Positions 16,347 to 20,068 of a stretch of DNA of 20,068 bases are shown piece by piece (within the stretch, counting starts at the first letter, position 1; each line of letters opens with the position of its first letter). The notes under the pieces were generated by a model. It did not search any database, had not been told where the DNA came from, and saw nothing but the letters and a program-made list of their open reading frames with translations. The DNA comes from Firmicutes bacterium CAG:882 (GTDB taxonomy: Bacteria; Bacillota; Clostridia; Lachnospirales; Lachnospiraceae), in the NCBI GenBank assembly GCA_000435595.1, contig FR895431.1:1-20068 (forward strand), read 5' to 3'. The position numbers and the translations under genes were made by a program.

Positions 16347-17276
16347 TTATGAAAAATGCTTCAGCAGTCTGTCATACTCGCTGTCCGTAATCTCCATCAC
16401 ACCGCCGTGACGCTTCCTTGTAGTTCCCATGTCGTATCCGTCATCGTCAATCACATGCATGACACCATGCTCCATATCATCTATAATGATAGGCATATAA
16501 CCTTTGTGCTGTGCGAACCTGTCTGCAATCAGGCAATAGTGTCCATCCGGCAGAGCGTAACACTCAGGTCCCTCAAGTCCGTAAAGCCCGTCCAGAGTCT
16601 CACTCTCAATCCTGGTAAACGCTTTCTCCTCAAGACTGCCTGCAGCTTCAAGTATCAGCTTTTTGCTCACCTCGTCCTTGGAAAATCTGTAATAAATCTC
16701 ACCGTCCTGAATAATTGTCGTGTCAATTATGCTCTGTTCCCGTTCAATGTATCTCTCCGCCGGTGTAAAATCCTTAAAATCCTTCGTAAAACTTCTGTAT
16801 ATTATATGCTTGTCACCCGGCTCGTCGTTCCCACATTCCGGCTTGTTCCCGTCAGCTCTTGTAAATGAAGCAAAAAATACCATGAATTCATCTCTTTTAT
16901 GGTCGTACACCGCCTCAGGTGCCCACACACAGCCTGCATTTCGGATTCCTATTGTGACGCTCCGCTCCTTTGACCAGTTAACGAGGTCATCAGACTCCCA
17001 TATTATTATGTCACGGCTTCCTTCATGTACAGCCTTTCCCCAATCCTTTCGGGTGTACATACATAAATCCGTCGCAATAAGATAGAATCGCCCCGTCGCC
17101 GGATGTCTGACTATGAACGGATCCCTCACTCCCTTTTCACCAAGCTGTGAGGTCAGCACCGGCTCACCCCTGTTAAGGTCGTTCCAATGCAGACCGTCCC
17201 TGCTCACGGAAAAATATATCTGTTCTCCATCCGGTCTTTCCTCTCCTGTAAAATGCACAAAAATGTATGCCGACAT
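16347..17276 (-). CDS. GH43-like five-bladed beta-propeller glycosidase
   Basis: A 309-residue protein resembling glycoside hydrolase family 43 (arabinofuranosidase/xylosidase type). IYFSVSRDGLHW (20-31) and VRDPFIVR (50-57) are typical of blades I-II, with an Asp in RDPF. WAPE (118-121), IIDTT (183-187) and GLEGPE (233-238) stand where the family keeps its acidic catalytic residues; which residue does what is inference. No signal peptide, so cytoplasmic. The ATG at 17276 has GGAGGG 7 nt upstream; the frame is open further but without a ribosome site. It leads the operon with the 883-residue and GGDEF-EAL genes. Substrate cannot be read from sequence. Confidence 0.8.
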   Translation of the reverse strand: MSAYIFVHFTGEERPDGEQIYFSVSRDGLHWNDLNRGEPVLTSQLGEKGVRDPFIVRHPATGRFYLIATDLCMYTRKDWGKAVHEGSRDIIIWESDDLVNWSKERSVTIGIRNAGCVWAPEAVYDHKRDEFMVFFASFTRADGNKPECGNDEPGDKHIIYRSFTKDFKDFTPAERYIEREQSIIDTTIIQDGEIYYRFSKDEVSKKLILEAAGSLEEKAFTRIESETLDGLYGLEGPECYALPDGHYCLIADRFAQHKGYMPIIIDDMEHGVMHVIDDDGYDMGTTRKRHGGVMEITDSEYDRLLKHFS

Positions 17277-17294
17277 TCCAATACCCTCCATTGC

Positions 17295-17300
17295 ATTATA
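17295..17300 (-). promoter_or_regulatory. Possible -10 box for the GH43-like operon
   Basis: A perfect TATAAT on the minus strand, without a convincing -35, about 18 nt before the ATG. The leader would be very short and the ribosome site would abut the start of transcription, so a promoter further upstream in this A+T-rich gap (17277-17506) is also possible. Confidence 0.3.
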
Positions 17301-17432
17301 ACACCCATAATAATTGTGATGTGATTTACTTATAATTACCATAATTGTAGCATTAAAACACATTGTTTTCCACTTATTTTCCGGCAAAAAAATAAATTTA
17401 AAATTAAATTAATTAAATGCAATACTTTTTAA

Positions 17433-17461
17433 TTGGAAAAATTATAAAAAAGAGGTAATAT
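17433..17461 (+). promoter_or_regulatory. Promoter of the second TetR gene
   Basis: TTGGAA (17433-17438), 17 nt, TAATAT (17456-17461). Transcription would start near 17468, at the first of two TAATTGTTAT direct repeats (17467-17476 and 17480-17489) that could bind the regulator. Confidence 0.45.
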
Positions 17462-17466
17462 ATTAA

Positions 17467-17489
17467 TAATTGTTATAGATAATTGTTAT
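17467..17489 (+). promoter_or_regulatory. Direct repeat at the start site of the second TetR gene
   Basis: TAATTGTTAT occurs twice with a 13-bp period, between the predicted promoter and the ribosome site. Candidate operator, but TetR sites are usually inverted repeats and the region is A+T-rich, so chance is possible. Confidence 0.3.
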
Positions 17490-17506
17490 TTTGAAAGGAT
17501 TTTACC

Positions 17507-18169
17507 ATGGGAAAAGCAGAAGAAAACAAGCAGCACAAACGCCTTTCCTTGCTAAACACGGCTTTCGAGCTGTTTACAACGAAGGGTGTCAATAAAACAA
17601 GCATATCTGAGATCTCAGAGCAGGCAGGTATCGCTAAAGGCACATTCTATCTGTATTTTAAGGATAAATACGATATACGCAACAAGCTCATAAGCCACCA
17701 GTCCTCTCTTGTACTCAGCAAAGCTCTTGATTCCCTCAGGAACGAGCATTATGAGGATAAATATTCCGGTCTTGAGTATTTTAAGAATACTTTTATATTC
17801 ATTGCCGACAACGTAATCAACCAATTCACCGAGAACAAATCCCTGCTCACCTTTATTTCCAAGAATCTGAGCTGGGCTATATTCAAAAAGGCCCTCACGG
17901 CAGGTTCTGCCGATGAATCGATAGATTTTCGTGACACCTACTATTCACTTATAGAGCGTTCCGGCGTGAATTTTAAGGAACCTGAGATTATGCTGTTCAT
18001 GATAATCGAGCTCATAAGCTCCATATCCTACAGTGCCATTCTCTACAATGACCCTCTCGACATTGACGGTCTTAAGCCTTACCTGTATAATACAATTAAC
18101 TACATCATTGAGAGTCACGTAATCACTGAAGAACATAACGGAGGATTAATTGAAAATGGAAAAGCATAA
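17507..18169 (+). CDS. TetR/AcrR-family transcriptional regulator (second)
   Basis: A 220-residue TetR-type regulator with its helix-turn-helix at about residues 31-52 (SISEISEQAGIAKGTFYLYF). The C-terminal domain is long and helical, with a hydrophobic stretch MLFMIIELISSISYSAIL, as in regulators that sense hydrophobic ligands; the ligand is unknown. AAAGGA lies 7 nt before the ATG. Its last codons contain the ribosome site of the next gene, whose ATG overlaps it by 14 nt, so the two are translationally coupled. It probably controls this pair and perhaps the divergent GH43-like operon 230 bp away. Confidence 0.88.
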   Translation: MGKAEENKQHKRLSLLNTAFELFTTKGVNKTSISEISEQAGIAKGTFYLYFKDKYDIRNKLISHQSSLVLSKALDSLRNEHYEDKYSGLEYFKNTFIFIADNVINQFTENKSLLTFISKNLSWAIFKKALTAGSADESIDFRDTYYSLIERSGVNFKEPEIMLFMIIELISSISYSAILYNDPLDIDGLKPYLYNTINYIIESHVITEEHNGGLIENGKA

Positions 18170-19010
18170 GCATAATACAGATGCTTCTGTCGAAAGCACT
18201 GAAACAAACACACTTGATGCAGAAAATACCAAAAAGACATCAAATACCCGGAAAATAATAGCCGGAGCGGCAATAATCATTGTGATATGTGCGGGCGCAT
18301 TCGGAATATTCAGCTTTATACGAAGCTTAGATTACATGCGTCCCGTCAAAGATATCTGCAGCATCTATAACAGCCGCGAAACCGCTCCTGCAAAAATATT
18401 CAGGCTAATCTACTCAGGAGCTGACAAAAAAGCCTACAATTCAGCTTACAAGATAATTGCCAACTCCGATGTATACTATCAATACATTGACTCAATTTCC
18501 ACCGAGCTTGAGGACTATTACCGTGATAATGCCGCGAGCGGCGGAAGCGACATCAAGATGAAGTTCGACATTACAGGTGATAAGGTAAAGATGGATGACA
18601 GTCAGCTTGCTATAATATACAACGAGATTGAAGCCAAGGCTGATTACTATCAGAATATTGTCAATGCAATTGATAATATGGGAAAGGACGATGTGAAGAA
18701 CCTTGCCGATGCTTTGGGAATATCCCACAAGCGTGCCTCCACTCTCTGTTCAATAATAAGGGAACGCTGTCAGAGCTATTTGAAATTCAACGTAAGCAAG
18801 GGCTATTATATCACCGGACGTTATGTGCTGTACAATAAGTCCGGAGAGACGGCAGCCAAGACTGAAAAGCTTACCCTCTCTGTGATTAAGCTCAACGGAA
18901 GCTGGTATATATATGAAGGCAGAAATGATGGTGTGGCTCTCGCGACAGGAATTGATTACATTGCCTACGACGACATACTATGGGATATTTTTACCAAATA
19001 TATTCAGTAA
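18156..19010 (+). CDS. Single-pass membrane protein, paralogue of the convergent gene
   Basis: A 284-residue protein of unknown function: a polar N-terminus (1-32), one membrane helix (about 34-55) and an external domain. This domain aligns with that of the protein encoded at 19079-19957. Shared marks are PV/IKDI after the helix, ADALGISHKRASTLC against ADSLGIKAAKAKDLC, GYYITGRYVLYNKSGET against GYSLTGRLVLSDKSGET, and VIKLNGSWYIYE against VIKFNGDWMIDY. GGAGGA is 10 nt before the ATG at 18156; a TTG at 18150 is too close to it. It overlaps the TetR gene, suggesting regulation by it. Unlike the paralogue it has no zinc ribbon. The final beta segment resembles NTF2-like domains, which is only a guess. 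Confidence 0.8.
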   Translation: MEKHKHNTDASVESTETNTLDAENTKKTSNTRKIIAGAAIIIVICAGAFGIFSFIRSLDYMRPVKDICSIYNSRETAPAKIFRLIYSGADKKAYNSAYKIIANSDVYYQYIDSISTELEDYYRDNAASGGSDIKMKFDITGDKVKMDDSQLAIIYNEIEAKADYYQNIVNAIDNMGKDDVKNLADALGISHKRASTLCSIIRERCQSYLKFNVSKGYYITGRYVLYNKSGETAAKTEKLTLSVIKLNGSWYIYEGRNDGVALATGIDYIAYDDILWDIFTKYIQ

Positions 19011-19023
19011 TCTTGTACAGTCA

Positions 19024-19057
19024 AAAGCGGGACTGCCTTATCAGGCAGCCCCGCTTT
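19024..19057. terminator. Shared bidirectional terminator
   Basis: GCGGG-A-CTGCCT (19027-19038) pairs with AGGCAG-C-CCCGC (19043-19054), one mismatch, loop TATC, flanked by AAA and TTT. It sits between two convergent stop codons (19010 and 19079) and should serve both genes. Confidence 0.85.
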
Positions 19058-19078
19058 CCTACATTCTCTGTATATTTT

Positions 19079-19957
19079 TTAGTATAAATTGTAAAGCATA
19101 CGCTGTAAATCATACAAGCTGATTCCGAACTCAGGAAGTGCTGACATGTAATCTATCATCCAATCACCATTGAACTTAATCACATTGATTGTTATCTTAT
19201 CTGACTTCTCAAGTGTCTCACCGCTCTTATCGCTAAGAACAAGTCTGCCTGTAAGTGAATATCCCTCTGTAACCTTTGCTCCCTTGAATTCCTTCATGAA
19301 GTTAACGGCAATCTTACAGAGATCCTTTGCCTTGGCAGCTTTTATTCCGAGAGAATCTGCGAGGTCCTCATAATCATACTTATCAAATTCTGCAATCTCA
19401 TCACATATATCCTCAAAATATGAATCATATAATCCTGAGTATGTATCGTTGAGTGACTCAATCTCATCAGCATCTAACTTTTCCTTATCATTATAATCGA
19501 ACTTTACGCTCCAGCCGTTATCGTACTCGTCATCAAATTCATCATACATATCCTGAAGCTCATCTTCAACCTCCGTGAAAACGTCCGCTGCATCATCCGA
19601 TGTCTTAACAATCTTGACAGCCTTCTTATAATAGGATGCCGCAAAATCAGGAAGAACTGCCGTGATAACAGCGTCAGGATCCGTATTCTTGTTATTGATT
19701 ACCTTGGTTATATCATTGATTGGTTTCTTATATCCGTTAGCTGAGTGAAGGAATACTGCCACTCCTGCCGCCACCGCCAATACAAGCACTACTATTACGA
19801 TTGCAAGTCCCTTCCTGCCCTTCTTCTTAGACTGCACAGGCTCCGTCTGAACCTCAGCTGCCTGAACCGGTGCCACCTGCTGTGCACCATCGCCCTGCTT
19901 ACAGTTACATACTTCACCGTCAGCAAGCGGTCTGCCACAATTCTCACAAAATGCCAT
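19079..19957 (-). CDS. Zinc-ribbon single-pass membrane protein, paralogue of the convergent gene
   Basis: A 292-residue protein of unknown function. The N-terminus is a small zinc ribbon (FCENCGRPLADGEVCNC, cysteines 4, 7, 17, 19), then a Gln/Pro/Val-rich linker, a basic KKKGRKG stretch, one membrane helix (about 51-70) and a domain of about 200 residues, acidic in its middle (DDEYDNGW). The ribbon lies inside the cell and the domain outside, by the positive-inside rule. The domain is homologous to that of the gene at 18156-19010, so the pair arose by duplication. GAGGAGG lies 6 nt before the ATG at 19957. It shares a terminator with its paralogue. Zinc-ribbon membrane proteins of this layout are common in Lachnospiraceae and uncharacterised. 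Confidence 0.82.
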   Translation of the reverse strand: MAFCENCGRPLADGEVCNCKQGDGAQQVAPVQAAEVQTEPVQSKKKGRKGLAIVIVVLVLAVAAGVAVFLHSANGYKKPINDITKVINNKNTDPDAVITAVLPDFAASYYKKAVKIVKTSDDAADVFTEVEDELQDMYDEFDDEYDNGWSVKFDYNDKEKLDADEIESLNDTYSGLYDSYFEDICDEIAEFDKYDYEDLADSLGIKAAKAKDLCKIAVNFMKEFKGAKVTEGYSLTGRLVLSDKSGETLEKSDKITINVIKFNGDWMIDYMSALPEFGISLYDLQRMLYNLY

Positions 19958-19986
19958 AACTTTCCTCCTCAAATTGTAATATAATT

Positions 19987-20006
19987 TCCGAATATTTATA
20001 TTCGGA
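19987..20006. promoter_or_regulatory. 20-bp palindrome upstream of the zinc-ribbon membrane gene
   Basis: TCCGAATAT and ATATTCGGA, separated by two bases, 30 nt before the ATG. It may be an operator or a leader hairpin. No T-run follows on the minus strand, so it is not an obvious terminator. Confidence 0.4.
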
Positions 20007-20020
20007 TACTTATTATGATG

Positions 20021-20068
20021 TTGAGGTCAAAAGGTATTTTGACCTCAATGATATCGAATTGCTCCGCA
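20021..20068 (+). repeat. Short extragenic hairpin repeat, copy 2 (cut by the window end)
   Basis: A perfect 12-bp stem (20021-20032 with 20037-20048) with loop GGTA, followed by ATATCGAATTGCTCCGC. Related to the repeat at 11754-11815 and in the same orientation. On the minus strand it could end transcription of a gene lying beyond the window. Confidence 0.55.

Noticed and set aside
16348..17387. Longer start for the GH43-like protein at 17387
   Set aside because: The extra N-terminus has no ribosome site and lacks family similarity, while the ATG at 17276 has GGAGGG at 7 nt and the family sequence starts there.

Overview
The window looks like a chromosome segment of a gut-type Lachnospiraceae bacterium (Clostridia). 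This rests on strong AGGAGG ribosome sites, A+T-rich intergenic DNA, the mix of glycan genes (GH36, GH43-like, GPH transporter), a GGDEF/EAL protein and zinc-ribbon membrane proteins. No rRNA, tRNA, CRISPR array, phage gene or transposase was seen. Genus is inference.

Layout. (1) 1-5261: a minus-strand operon of a GT8 glycosyltransferase, a membrane GT2 glycosyltransferase and a PlsC-like acyltransferase, then a second PlsC-like gene on the minus strand and a plus-strand YkgJ-like cysteine-cluster gene. The gaps are filled by a family of roughly 200-bp palindromic repeats: one copy cut by the window start, an inverted pair at 3051-3253 and 4384-4586, and a diverged relative at 3261-3481. (2) 5291-11539: a minus-strand sugar block. 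A TetR regulator, a MurG/MGDG-synthase-like GT-B enzyme and a MelB-like symporter form an operon whose promoter lies between two matching inverted-repeat operators. Downstream, after an unrelated 232-bp nested palindrome (7741-7972), comes a GH36 alpha-galactosidase. (3) 11821-17276: a minus-strand operon of a GH43-like glycosidase, an 883-residue zinc-ribbon protein with six 14-residue repeats, and a membrane GGDEF-EAL protein with a degenerate GGDEF motif. (4) 17507-19957: a second TetR gene overlapping a membrane-protein gene, which converges on a paralogous zinc-ribbon membrane-protein gene; the two share a terminator.

How the genes may work together (inference): alpha-galactoside uptake and cleavage under TetR control, arabinose/xylose-type glycan hydrolysis linked to cyclic-di-GMP turnover, and synthesis of a surface glycan or glycolipid.

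The most unusual content is the repeat family. Its cores align between two diverged subtypes, and several base-paired positions differ in a compensating way around an invariant GTATTTT loop. This suggests a conserved structured RNA or DNA hairpin. The same end of the element lies just upstream of the start codons of two divergent genes.
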